Shown here: positions 1-6,253 of the stretch, piece after piece | Numbering within the stretch: position 1 is the first letter of the stretch | Layout of the letters: each line of letters begins with the position of its first letter | Source: Bacteriovoracaceae bacterium UBA4097 | GTDB taxonomy: Bacteria > Bdellovibrionota > Bacteriovoracia > Bacteriovoracales > Bacteriovoracaceae | Direction of reading: 5' to 3' | Assembly (NCBI GenBank): GCA_002381765.1 | Contig: DFXX01000063.1 | Span: forward strand, 24,837 to 34,698 | Length of the DNA: 9,862 nt | Program-made: the position numbers and the translations under genes | Notes under the pieces: generated by a model | What the model was told of the DNA's origin: nothing | Databases searched by the model: none | Seen by the model: only the letters and a program-made list of their open reading frames with translations

Positions 1-449
1 AGTTTTTGGGTAGTATCATAGAGAAGTTCCACCTTTCCCCCATTACGGCAATTTCCGACTCCAGCATTAAATAAAGTATCTCCTGAAAATAAAGCAGTAG
101 GTGAATCCAAGGAATTAAGGATAAACACCTGGTGATCCATGGTATGTCCCGGAGTATCTAGCGTCTCCAACATGTGCTTATCGTCTAAAAGTAGCTTCTC
201 TGAGTTAAGTAGTTTCTTGATAGGCGCCAAAAAGGCTTCTTTCAGAGGAAGGTTTCCTCGGATATGATCATGATGTTGATGGGTATTGAGAATTCCTTGC
301 AGAGAGAGTGATTTTTTTTTGATATACTCGATGTACGGAGTGGCCTCATAGGGATCGATGGCCCAGGCCTTTCCGGTTTCTTCATCGACAATTAAGTAAC
401 TGAAGTTTCTGAGTTCATTGTGTGCGTAGAACTTTTTAATTTGGATCAT
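1..449 (-). CDS. Glyoxalase II-like metallo-beta-lactamase-fold hydrolase (3' end outside window)
   Basis: Reading the minus strand from ATG at 449 gives 149 residues that run off the left edge. Visible motifs are the metal-binding THQHHDH (residues 56-62, giving H57, H59, D61, H62), the third-ligand motif TPGHTMDH (H102) and SGDTLFNAG with the bridging D124. This order and spacing is that of hydroxyacylglutathione hydrolase (glyoxalase II) and related thioesterases, which hydrolyse S-lactoylglutathione-type thioesters in the cytoplasm. The C-terminal substrate-binding domain is not in the window, so glyoxalase II cannot be separated from other family members such as persulfide dioxygenase-like or generic MBL hydrolases. 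The start is supported by AAAGG nine bases upstream. That ribosome site lies inside the first codons of the divergent M48 protease gene, whose ATG is at 451. Family assignment is strong; the exact substrate is inferred. Confidence 0.88.
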   Translation of the reverse strand, partial: MIQIKKFYAHNELRNFSYLIVDEETGKAWAIDPYEATPYIEYIKKKSLSLQGILNTHQHHDHIRGNLPLKEAFLAPIKKLLNSEKLLLDDKHMLETLDTPGHTMDHQVFILNSLDSPTALFSGDTLFNAGVGNCRNGGKVELLYDTTQK

Positions 450-450
450 T

Positions 451-1722
451 ATGACAAACCTTTATAGTTATTATCTGCAAGTTCTCTTTCTCTCCTTCAT
501 TGTAATCAATCATCTTCTGGAAATATATCTTTCACGTCGTCAATTGACGAAACTGCAGCAAAATAGAGATATGGTTCCGGTAGCTTTTCAGGATTCCTTG
601 AGTCTGATGGATCATCAGAAGGCCATTGCCTATGCCAGTGCGCGAATAAATTTGAGTCAATTGCGACTTCTCTTTGATGCTGGCCTTCTCTTCTATTGGT
701 TTCCCTTCAGAGGGGCCGAAAAACTTTTCCTCGCGATTCCTGATCTGGGAACTCACAGAGAAGTTATCTTTCTTTTATTGTTTAGCTTCATCCAAATGCT
801 CATTAACCTGCCCTTCTCACTCTATTCAACTTTTTCTTTAGAAGAGCGCTTCGGCTTCAATCGCACGACTCCTAAACTTTATATTGTTGACCGTCTCAAG
901 GGGCTTATTCTAGGAGGACTGATAACTGTACCCTTACTCTATTTAGTTTTCTTTCTTTATAACTCACTAGGAGATTGGTGGTGGCTAGCGAGCTTCGGGC
1001 TGATAACAGTTTTTCAATTGGCCCTGGTCTGGCTTTATCCCACCTTCATTGCTCCGATCTTTAATAAGTTTCACCCACTTGAGGGAGAGGAATTAAAGAG
1101 TGGCATCGAGAAGCTCGTCACAAACGCTGGCTTTGAAGCCAAGGAAGTTTTTGTAATGGATGCTTCTAAAAGAAGCTCCCATGGGAATGCCTATTTTACA
1201 GGCTTTGGAAAAAGTAAGCGGGTCGTGTTCTTTGATACTCTCTTAAAAGATCTCAAAACTCCCGAAATACTTGCTATCCTCGCTCATGAGCTGGGTCACC
1301 TAAAACTCAAGCATATTCCCAAATCGCTGGTAACTTCTTTGATTCTCTCTTTTCTTGGATTCTGGCTAATGGGAGTACTTAGCAACCAAACCTGGTTTTA
1401 TTCGGGCCACTTTGTCCGCGTCTACTCTCCCGGAATTTTACTCTTGCTCTTTACCCAAGCAATTCCCCTCTATACTTTTTGGATCACCCCTATTAGTTCT
1501 TGGATTTCTCGAAAAAGAGAATTTGAAGCCGATGCCTATGCTGCAAGCGAAGTAGATGCGAAGTATCTTATTTCAGGACTACTTAATCTTTATCAAAAAA
1601 ATGCCAGTCCGGTAGTGACTGATAAATATTATTCAGGATTTTACCATTCCCACCCACCGGCCCTTGAAAGAATCAAACATCTAAGATCACTCGAAATCAA
1701 GTCCAGTGAGGGATTGTCTTAA
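451..1722 (+). CDS. M48-family membrane zinc metalloprotease (Ste24/CAAX prenyl protease 1-like)
   Basis: A 423-residue integral membrane protease. The zinc-binding helix is AHELGH (residues 278-283; H279, E280, H283) and the third ligand lies in REFEADAYA (E357, with conserved D361). The block NAYFTGFGKSKRVVFFDTLL (246-265) before HExxH and HPPALERI (401-408) near the C-terminus are hallmark Ste24/CAAX protease 1 segments. Hydrophobic segments at about 7-24, 72-86, 105-125, 150-170, 178-200, 294-311 and 326-346 fit the seven-helix Ste24 topology and its usual length of a little over 400 residues. In eukaryotes the family trims prenylated CAAX proteins; bacterial members are usually linked to membrane-protein quality control, so the substrate here is unknown. 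The N-terminus aligns with the family, so the ATG one base from the divergent start at 449 is probably real. No good Shine-Dalgarno precedes it. Its last 36 bp overlap the convergent hydrolase gene. Confidence 0.93.
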   Translation: MTNLYSYYLQVLFLSFIVINHLLEIYLSRRQLTKLQQNRDMVPVAFQDSLSLMDHQKAIAYASARINLSQLRLLFDAGLLFYWFPFRGAEKLFLAIPDLGTHREVIFLLLFSFIQMLINLPFSLYSTFSLEERFGFNRTTPKLYIVDRLKGLILGGLITVPLLYLVFFLYNSLGDWWWLASFGLITVFQLALVWLYPTFIAPIFNKFHPLEGEELKSGIEKLVTNAGFEAKEVFVMDASKRSSHGNAYFTGFGKSKRVVFFDTLLKDLKTPEILAILAHELGHLKLKHIPKSLVTSLILSFLGFWLMGVLSNQTWFYSGHFVRVYSPGILLLLFTQAIPLYTFWITPISSWISRKREFEADAYAASEVDAKYLISGLLNLYQKNASPVVTDKYYSGFYHSHPPALERIKHLRSLEIKSSEGLS

Positions 1723-2538
1723 GAAGTTGAGATAAGGCTTGCGCCACTTTTCGATCTCATTATGAAGCTCATGATAGCCCCCTTCAAAGATCTTGAGTTG
1801 GGCGTTCTTTTCCACCGTCTGAAAGTAGGCAATCATAAGCTTTGAGCTGACTAAACTGTCCTCAGTTCCTATTGAGCAGTACAAGGGACATTCAGCTCTT
1901 AAAGGGCGAGAGAAGACTTCTCTTGAAGTCTTAAGGAGTTCAATAAAAAGCTTTGTATGGATCTTCAGCTGAGTATATTCATCTTTCACATAGGCTTCGT
2001 AAATTCTTCCATCATGGGAGAGCTTCTTGATATTTAACACCCCTGAGATGGGGAGCGAAGGGCATTTAGTAAGTCCATCAAACAGCATGCGAGGAGCATT
2101 GGCCATGATGGGTCCCAGCATGCCGGAAGCACCCACTACAGGGGAGCTTAAGAAGACCTTTTCGGGATAGAAATTCTTGGGTGCCATATTCTGCAAGTAA
2201 TTGGCGGTAATAAGTCCACCCATAGAGTGACCAAAGAGCGTGTAATTGGTCATACTGAATTCTTTCTTCAGGTACTGGATCACAGCATGCAGATCTTTAG
2301 AAAAGTCTTCGAAGCTTTCTACCCATGCCCGTCTTCCACCACTTCGGCCATGACCTCTCAGGTCATAAATGGCGATATTAAAAGACTGAGAAAAAAGCTT
2401 AAGTATATACTCATGCCGCTCAAGGTGCTCTCCTAATCCATGGGAGACTATCAACCATTTAGAGCAGCCATTTTCACGAATAAGGCATTTTAGAGGAATT
2501 CCATCAAAAGAAATGATATCGCGGTATTCATTGTTCAT
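1687..2538 (-). CDS. Alpha/beta hydrolase, monoacylglycerol lipase/lysophospholipase-like (Hydrolase_4/S33)
   Basis: A 283-residue serine hydrolase. Motifs in order are VSHGLGEH (31-38, the HG oxyanion-hole segment), YDLRGHGRSGG (58-68), nucleophile elbow GHSMGG (S105), acid motif GTEDSLV (D227) and GGYHELHNE (H256). The complete Ser-Asp-His triad plus the 'HElhnE' ending is typical of monoacylglycerol lipase and PldB-type lysophospholipases, which cleave acyl esters of mono-acyl glycerolipids. There is no signal peptide, so it is probably cytosolic or peripheral on the inner membrane. The reading frame stays open up to 2715, but the start is set at 2538 because GAGGAA sits eight bases before ATG and the conserved region begins just after; the longer version would overlap the divergent gene at 2584. 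The 3' end overlaps the M48 gene by 36 bp in convergent orientation. Fold and triad are certain; the lipid substrate is inferred. Confidence 0.9.
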   Translation of the reverse strand: MNNEYRDIISFDGIPLKCLIRENGCSKWLIVSHGLGEHLERHEYILKLFSQSFNIAIYDLRGHGRSGGRRAWVESFEDFSKDLHAVIQYLKKEFSMTNYTLFGHSMGGLITANYLQNMAPKNFYPEKVFLSSPVVGASGMLGPIMANAPRMLFDGLTKCPSLPISGVLNIKKLSHDGRIYEAYVKDEYTQLKIHTKLFIELLKTSREVFSRPLRAECPLYCSIGTEDSLVSSKLMIAYFQTVEKNAQLKIFEGGYHELHNEIEKWRKPYLNFLRQSLTGLDFE

Positions 2539-2555
2539 AAAAATTTCCTCTTTTA
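2539..2555 (-). promoter_or_regulatory. Ribosome binding site fixing the hydrolase start
   Basis: On the minus strand GAGGAA is followed by about eight A/T-rich bases and then ATG at 2538. This is a near-consensus Shine-Dalgarno and decides the start against the longer open frame reaching 2715. Confidence 0.75.
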
Positions 2556-2568
2556 GGGCCAGGATTTC

Positions 2569-2583
2569 TGCTATAATCAGCCC
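2569..2583 (+). promoter_or_regulatory. Extended -10 promoter directly abutting the ATG at 2584
   Basis: TGCTATAAT (2569-2577) is a perfect extended -10 element (TGnTATAAT). Only six bases (CAGCCC) separate it from ATG at 2584, so the predicted transcription start falls on or next to the A of the start codon. There is no convincing -35 box, which extended -10 promoters do not need, and no Shine-Dalgarno within reach of the ATG. Both facts point to a leaderless mRNA. Confidence 0.7.
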
Positions 2584-2967
2584 ATGTACTGCCCAGTTTG
2601 CTTTCAAAATACGATGAAGATTCGCTCCAATGGAGTGGTTAAACTTGCGTTTAATGGTAAGTCCCGAAACAACTCGCTCTATACTTATAATCTCCAAAAA
2701 GAGACTCAAGAGCAACTGCTTGCTAAGCTACGTGATAAAGTTGTGGATTTTTTTAGCTTCTATTCAGAGTTCAATAACAAGACCCCCATTAAAAACTTCG
2801 AAGTCTACTCGGCTGACTTTATGTGCTCCAATGGGTGTAAGATCGATGTGATGAGCACCAAGGTAAGTGTGGTGGGAGTCATCTATACTAAAGCCGAAGT
2901 CAAGGCCCTCCTCTTAGCAGAGGGCAAGAAATTTGGCATTGATATTGAAGTCAATTTAGAAAGTTAG
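2584..2967 (+). CDS. Small zinc-ribbon-like protein of unknown function
   Basis: A 127-residue protein that I do not recognise. It opens with MYCPVC (C3, C6) and has a second pair in FMCSNGCKID (C81, C85), so two separated Cys pairs could bind one zinc ion in a ribbon-like knuckle. Between them lies a charged, largely helical segment (about 38-62, Gln/Lys/Asp rich), and the C-terminal third has a strand-like hydrophobic stretch followed by KAEVKALLLAEGKKFGI. There is no signal peptide or membrane segment, so it is cytosolic. The ATG at 2584 is preferred over the internal Met11 because the first CxxC motif would otherwise be lost and because a perfect -10 box lies six bases upstream. It is divergent from the hydrolase (45 bp gap), and its last 12 bp overlap the convergent lipoprotein gene. 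Coding status is likely, from its length, compact fit and own promoter; function is unknown. Confidence 0.75.
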   Translation: MYCPVCFQNTMKIRSNGVVKLAFNGKSRNNSLYTYNLQKETQEQLLAKLRDKVVDFFSFYSEFNNKTPIKNFEVYSADFMCSNGCKIDVMSTKVSVVGVIYTKAEVKALLLAEGKKFGIDIEVNLES

Positions 2968-4011
2968 TTTTAGCTTCACTTCAAATTCGATAAATCCCTT
3001 AAGCTTAAACGACTCAGGAACTTTACCTGCATCGATAAAGGCATCGAGCTTAATTCCATTATTCTTCATAATAAGTGGCAAGAGATTTACATCAGCTAAA
3101 CCAAACTCCATGCAAGTTTTCTTATTACATGGCTCAATTAAACTGATCCCTAACTCCTCTAATTCAGCGGCATATTGAGACATGACATGCTTAAAGCCTT
3201 CTTCCGCCACTGGATCCTTTTCAAGCTCCACCAGAATGGATTTGTTCAAAATATGAACCCGCTTGAAATAATCTTTTAGAATAGGATGCTCCGAGAGAAA
3301 CTTACGGGCCTTAACGGGCTTAGTGGTATTGATAATATAGATAGTTCCAAACTTATCGTTTCTTAAGTAAAGATCACTTTCAGTTCGATCATATTTTAGA
3401 AGAATAATTTCACGGGCCTTATCTGCATCTACCACTTGGCCATAATCAAAATCTCTTTTCTCAAAAAGCTCCTGAAGCGGCGAAGAATCTTTGCGTTTAA
3501 CTGACTTTGTTTCCACTGTCGGAACCCACCCACCTTTATTGTCCAAGATTTTCTGGGTACTGAGTTTTACAGCTATCTTATCCAGAAACTTAAAATCTAC
3601 ATCATCTCTTCCCAGAAGATATCTCTGATACCAGGCCCGATCACGTTTTCCGGCCGTGGGCTCGATATAAAAGAAAAGTCTCTTAATTCTTATTTCTTTT
3701 AAATGATCACTTGGAATTTCGGGAATTGGCTGAACCAGGGAGAGCTGCATTTTTCCCAGACCCATGCTGGCCCCTAAATCCATAAAGAGTCTGGCAAATC
3801 CACCTATAACAAACCCCACTTTTGCCAAAGGGGAATCATACGAGGAAATCATCTCATCAGAAATTGGGATAACCATTGGAATGATAGTAAACTTCCCATC
3901 CCCATAGGCCTCGGAAGTTTTCACCGCCTTTACATCATTTTTGATGACACTACTCTCACCGCATCCATATAAGATTAGTAAAAGGCCTACCAATAGCAAA
4001 TGTTTAAGCAC
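2956..4011 (-). CDS. Putative lipoprotein of unknown function
   Basis: A 351-residue protein starting at GTG (4011). The N-terminus is a short lipoprotein signal peptide: a basic start, a run of Leu (5-14) and lipobox LYGC with lipidated C17. Gly at +2 would direct it to the outer membrane under E. coli Lol rules; whether those rules apply here is unknown. The mature part has a hydrophobic, Gly-rich segment near 63-86 that could be membrane-associated, a mixed charged middle, and a nearby Cys pair (C295, C300) that could form a disulfide in the periplasm. The C-terminus (GFIEFEVKLKLTF) is an amphipathic strand ending in Phe. I recognise no family. The start has GGGGA about six bases upstream and no in-frame ATG nearby upstream. 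It is divergent from the putative barrel gene at 4135 across a 123-bp gap, so shared regulation or function is possible but unproven. Confidence 0.82.
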   Translation of the reverse strand: MLKHLLLVGLLLILYGCGESSVIKNDVKAVKTSEAYGDGKFTIIPMVIPISDEMISSYDSPLAKVGFVIGGFARLFMDLGASMGLGKMQLSLVQPIPEIPSDHLKEIRIKRLFFYIEPTAGKRDRAWYQRYLLGRDDVDFKFLDKIAVKLSTQKILDNKGGWVPTVETKSVKRKDSSPLQELFEKRDFDYGQVVDADKAREIILLKYDRTESDLYLRNDKFGTIYIINTTKPVKARKFLSEHPILKDYFKRVHILNKSILVELEKDPVAEEGFKHVMSQYAAELEELGISLIEPCNKKTCMEFGLADVNLLPLIMKNNGIKLDAFIDAGKVPESFKLKGFIEFEVKLKLTF

Positions 4012-4071
4012 AAAGATCCCCAGGGGAAATGGTTGTTTTGGAAAGTCTACCCTCTGCCTGAAAAACTAACA

Positions 4072-4097
4072 GCTCCCCTCACCTTTTTACAGGGAGC
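4072..4097. other. Inverted repeats in the lipoprotein/OMP divergent intergenic region
   Basis: GCTCCC (4072-4077) pairs with GGGAGC (4092-4097) across a 14-base loop, and a second overlapping dyad ACAGG-GAG-CCTGT lies at 4089-4101. Read on the minus strand the larger hairpin is followed by a U-rich but interrupted tract, so it could be an operator pair or a weak attenuator in the lipoprotein leader. Function is inferred only from structure. Confidence 0.3.
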
Positions 4098-4122
4098 CTG
4101 TCATAAAATGCTCACTCCCCCC

Positions 4123-4134
4123 TAGAATAGCCTT
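4123..4134 (+). promoter_or_regulatory. -10 box directly abutting the ATG at 4135
   Basis: TAGAAT (4123-4128) is followed by exactly six bases and then ATG, the same geometry as at 2584. No Shine-Dalgarno precedes the ATG; the bases just upstream of the -10 are a C-run. A second -10-like hexamer, TAAAAT (4104-4109), would give a short leader that also lacks a ribosome site. Confidence 0.5.
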
Positions 4135-5346
4135 ATGAAAATCACCTTTCCTATTCTCTTGATGCTTTCCATGTCATCTGCCATGGCCCAAACCTGGAAA
4201 ACACTTCCTAAAGGGGTGAGAATCATTGGATATCGGAATATCCAGACCTCCAATATCAAATCTAATTTCAATCAATTTGGATCAGAAAGCCCAGTGGGCG
4301 CTCAGTTTAGAGTAGATGCAGACACCTTTAATTCGATGACGGGAAATGTAGTCATTCCCGGAGCCGATATCGATGCAAATGCCTATGAGGCCCTATTGGT
4401 TGGTGAATACAAGGTGGATGCTGAGGCCAATGTAAACGTTCAGGGAACGGGCTTTGGTTATGGAATCACTGACAGAGTGATGTTCTATGCAGAGCTTGCT
4501 TACTATAAGGCCCATGTAAAGGCCAAGATCAAGCGCACCGCTGGAAATACCTATAAAAGGACGGCCGAAATTCTGGAAGAAAATGGTGGCACCCAAAACG
4601 GCATGATCGCTGAAAATCTCAGAAGAATGATTGATGCCAATGAAGGGACCATTCAATCTGTTATCACCAATCACTATGGCTATAAGCCTCTTGGGGACTG
4701 GTACGGAAGTGGGTTTGGCGACATGGAAACAGGTCTTATGACCCGACTCATTGATAGAGGAAGCTGGGGACTACTCTTTTATCCAGGAGTCATTCTCCCC
4801 ACTGGACGTGTGGATGACCCCAATATTCTACAGGACATTGGCTTTGGTGACGGACAATTTGATTTATTTGCTGAGATAGGAACAGGATACATCATAAATG
4901 ATGCCTTCTCTCTAGGAACCACCCTCCGCTATACCTATCAAACTCCTGGTAGTAGGACTATGAGAATTCCAGAAGATGGTGACTTCACCCTCTCTGATAG
5001 TACGGGAGAATTTAAAGTAAAATACGGGGATAGAGTCAACTGGATGTTTAATTCGACTCTTGCTTTGAATGACTGGATTTCTATCACACCAATTTACCGT
5101 TTTATGTATCAGCTGCCTTCAAGTTATAAATCGGAGCATCTAGAGGCGAATGATTATCTAAGTAATAATACGGATAAACTCGAGCACCAAGTTCAGCTGA
5201 CTACGAGCTTTTCTTCAATTACCCCTTTTCTAAAAAAACAATTTTTCCTACCAGCGCAGATCAATATCAATCTTGTCCAAACAGTTGCTGGAAAGAATGT
5301 TCCTAACGCCGGAAGATTCGAAATGGAATTTAGGATGTTGTTCTAA
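4135..5346 (+). CDS. Putative outer-membrane beta-barrel protein
   Basis: A 403-residue protein with a Sec signal peptide: Lys2, a hydrophobic core at 3-15 and an AMA/Q cleavage site after residue 18. The mature chain has no long hydrophobic helices but many alternating polar/aromatic strands separated by Gly/Asp/Asn turns, such as GFGYGITDRVMFYAELAYY (about 106-124) and the paired segments around 245-275. It ends in FEMEFRMLF, with a C-terminal Phe that matches the BAM recognition signal of outer-membrane barrels. The overall style resembles the porin/transporter-like barrels of the 'MetA-pathway of phenol degradation' type, but I cannot assign a family or substrate. The stop codon overlaps the stop of the convergent response regulator gene by 4 bp. 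Outer-membrane location is well supported; transport or structural role is undecided. Confidence 0.8.
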   Translation: MKITFPILLMLSMSSAMAQTWKTLPKGVRIIGYRNIQTSNIKSNFNQFGSESPVGAQFRVDADTFNSMTGNVVIPGADIDANAYEALLVGEYKVDAEANVNVQGTGFGYGITDRVMFYAELAYYKAHVKAKIKRTAGNTYKRTAEILEENGGTQNGMIAENLRRMIDANEGTIQSVITNHYGYKPLGDWYGSGFGDMETGLMTRLIDRGSWGLLFYPGVILPTGRVDDPNILQDIGFGDGQFDLFAEIGTGYIINDAFSLGTTLRYTYQTPGSRTMRIPEDGDFTLSDSTGEFKVKYGDRVNWMFNSTLALNDWISITPIYRFMYQLPSSYKSEHLEANDYLSNNTDKLEHQVQLTTSFSSITPFLKKQFFLPAQININLVQTVAGKNVPNAGRFEMEFRMLF

Positions 5347-6005
5347 AGTACGATTTTATATCCGGTACCCCAAACAGTCTCGATACCAATATTGATTTTG
5401 CTCATCTTCTTTCGAAGGGAGAAAATATGCACATCGATATTACGTGATGTCATATCCATGTCCTTCTCAAATTGATTGATCAATTCTTCACGAGTGCTAG
5501 CGGCGGATGGATGCTTGAAGAGATGATGGAAGATAATGAATTCTCTCGAAGTAAGATTAACTGTTACACCATCTTTCATTATGGAATGGGCCTCAGGAAT
5601 GAGCTTAAGGCCCACATTCATTAAATTTTCTTGGAGGGAGCTCACCTTACTAAAGGCATTCTCCACTCTTACCAGAAGCTCATCATAGTTAAAGGGCTTA
5701 GTGAGATAATCATCTGCACCAGATTTTAGACCTTCAATAATCTGCTCCGCTTTATTGTAAGCAGACACCATGAAGATGGGTGACATCTTATCTTTAACAC
5801 GAATGGTTCGAACGATATCGATGCCTTTTATTCCAGGAAGATTCCAGTCGATAAGATAAATGGAATTATCTGGGCGATCCTTGGCCGAGAAGAATTCTTC
5901 TGCAGAAGGATAGCCAAAAACTTTATATTCGTTCTTCTCCAACAAATATTTCAAGGCTTCTATGATTTCTTTTTCATCTTCTATAATGACAACAGTTTTA
6001 ACCAT
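5343..6005 (-). CDS. OmpR/PhoB-family two-component response regulator
   Basis: A 220-residue DNA-binding response regulator. The receiver domain (about 3-117) has the acidic pocket E9/D10, phospho-acceptor D53 in LIDWNLPG, the switch Ser81 in MVSAYN and the invariant Lys103 in LTKPF, so it should be phosphorylated normally. The winged-helix output domain (about 130-220) carries LTSREFIIFHHLF, recognition helix TSRNIDVHIFSLRKKM and the wing ETVWGTGYKI, all diagnostic of the OmpR/PhoB subfamily. No histidine kinase lies next to it, so it is an orphan within the window and its partner and signal are unknown. It is convergent with the barrel gene (4-bp overlap of stop codons). Upstream are a good -10 box and four 11-bp direct repeats that look like its own binding site. 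The ATG at 6005 is at the expected family N-terminus but lacks a strong Shine-Dalgarno. Confidence 0.95.
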   Translation of the reverse strand: MVKTVVIIEDEKEIIEALKYLLEKNEYKVFGYPSAEEFFSAKDRPDNSIYLIDWNLPGIKGIDIVRTIRVKDKMSPIFMVSAYNKAEQIIEGLKSGADDYLTKPFNYDELLVRVENAFSKVSSLQENLMNVGLKLIPEAHSIMKDGVTVNLTSREFIIFHHLFKHPSAASTREELINQFEKDMDMTSRNIDVHIFSLRKKMSKINIGIETVWGTGYKIVL

Positions 6006-6016
6006 TTAATATTCCG

Positions 6017-6022
6017 ATTATC
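6017..6022 (-). promoter_or_regulatory. Likely -10 box of the response regulator promoter
   Basis: On the minus strand GATAAT, preceded by TT, lies eleven bases before ATG. The expected start of transcription is only about five bases from the start codon. Exactly 17 bp upstream, where a -35 box would sit, is the proximal copy of the CTTAAG repeat, an arrangement like activator-dependent Pho-type promoters. Confidence 0.5.
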
Positions 6023-6039
6023 AAATTTGGGGATGTTAA

Positions 6040-6083
6040 CTTAAGGCAAGCTTAAGACAAGCTTAAGACAAGCTTAAGAAAAC
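6040..6083. repeat. Four tandem 11-bp direct repeats, candidate OmpR/PhoB-type operator
   Basis: CTTAAG occurs at 6040, 6051, 6062 and 6073, an exact 11-bp period. The plus-strand units are CTTAAGGCAAG, CTTAAGACAAG, CTTAAGACAAG and CTTAAGAAAAC. Read toward the regulator gene, the unit TTGTCTTAAGC matches the E. coli PhoB half-site CTGTCATAAAT at seven of eleven positions. One repeat per helical turn is the way OmpR/PhoB regulators bind as head-to-tail dimers, so four units could hold two dimers. The array lies 35-78 bp upstream of the regulator's ATG, and its proximal copy occupies the -35 position. The binding protein is inferred, most simply the regulator itself. Confidence 0.75.
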
Positions 6084-6253
6084 ACCTAACTATAACTAAT
6101 ATTATCTATGAGTAATGCGTAATAAAAAGGAAAAATACGAATAATTCTAGTTATTTAGAAAAGCTTAATATATTAAACTCAACTCACAGGAAGTATTAAG
6201 ATACTTTATAAACTAGTTTTTATTGATGATGCCAAAAATAAGAGGAAGTAAGA
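6084..6253. other. AT-rich non-coding stretch between the repeat array and tRNA-Val
   Basis: I see no plausible gene here. It contains a perfect 12-bp palindrome TTAATATATTAA (6165-6176), a weak AT hairpin AAGTAT-TAAG-ATACTT (6191-6206) and the palindrome AAACTAGTTT (6210-6219). None has the GC-rich stem plus T-tract of an intrinsic terminator, so the end of the tRNA transcript is not evident. Confidence 0.5.

Noticed and set aside
2227..2436. 69-residue plus-strand open frame inside the hydrolase gene
   Set aside because: Antisense shadow of a gene with an intact catalytic triad; no motif or promoter.
2539..2715. Extended 5' end for the alpha/beta hydrolase (start at 2715)
   Set aside because: The extra 59 residues do not resemble the family, overlap the divergent gene at 2584, and a strong Shine-Dalgarno sits before the internal ATG at 2538.
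1716..3016. Single CTTAAG copies at several places outside 6040-6083 (for example near 1718, 1929, 2150, 2397, 2999)
   Set aside because: CTTAAG is frequent in this sequence, largely within coding regions. Only the four 11-bp-phased copies form a pattern.
6040..6083. CRISPR-like array
   Set aside because: The unit is 11 bp with no unique spacers and no cas genes nearby; an operator explains it better.
6191..6219. AT hairpin AAGTAT-TAAG-ATACTT and palindrome AAACTAGTTT as a tRNA terminator
   Set aside because: Stems are AT-only and no T-tract follows on the minus strand; too weak to call.
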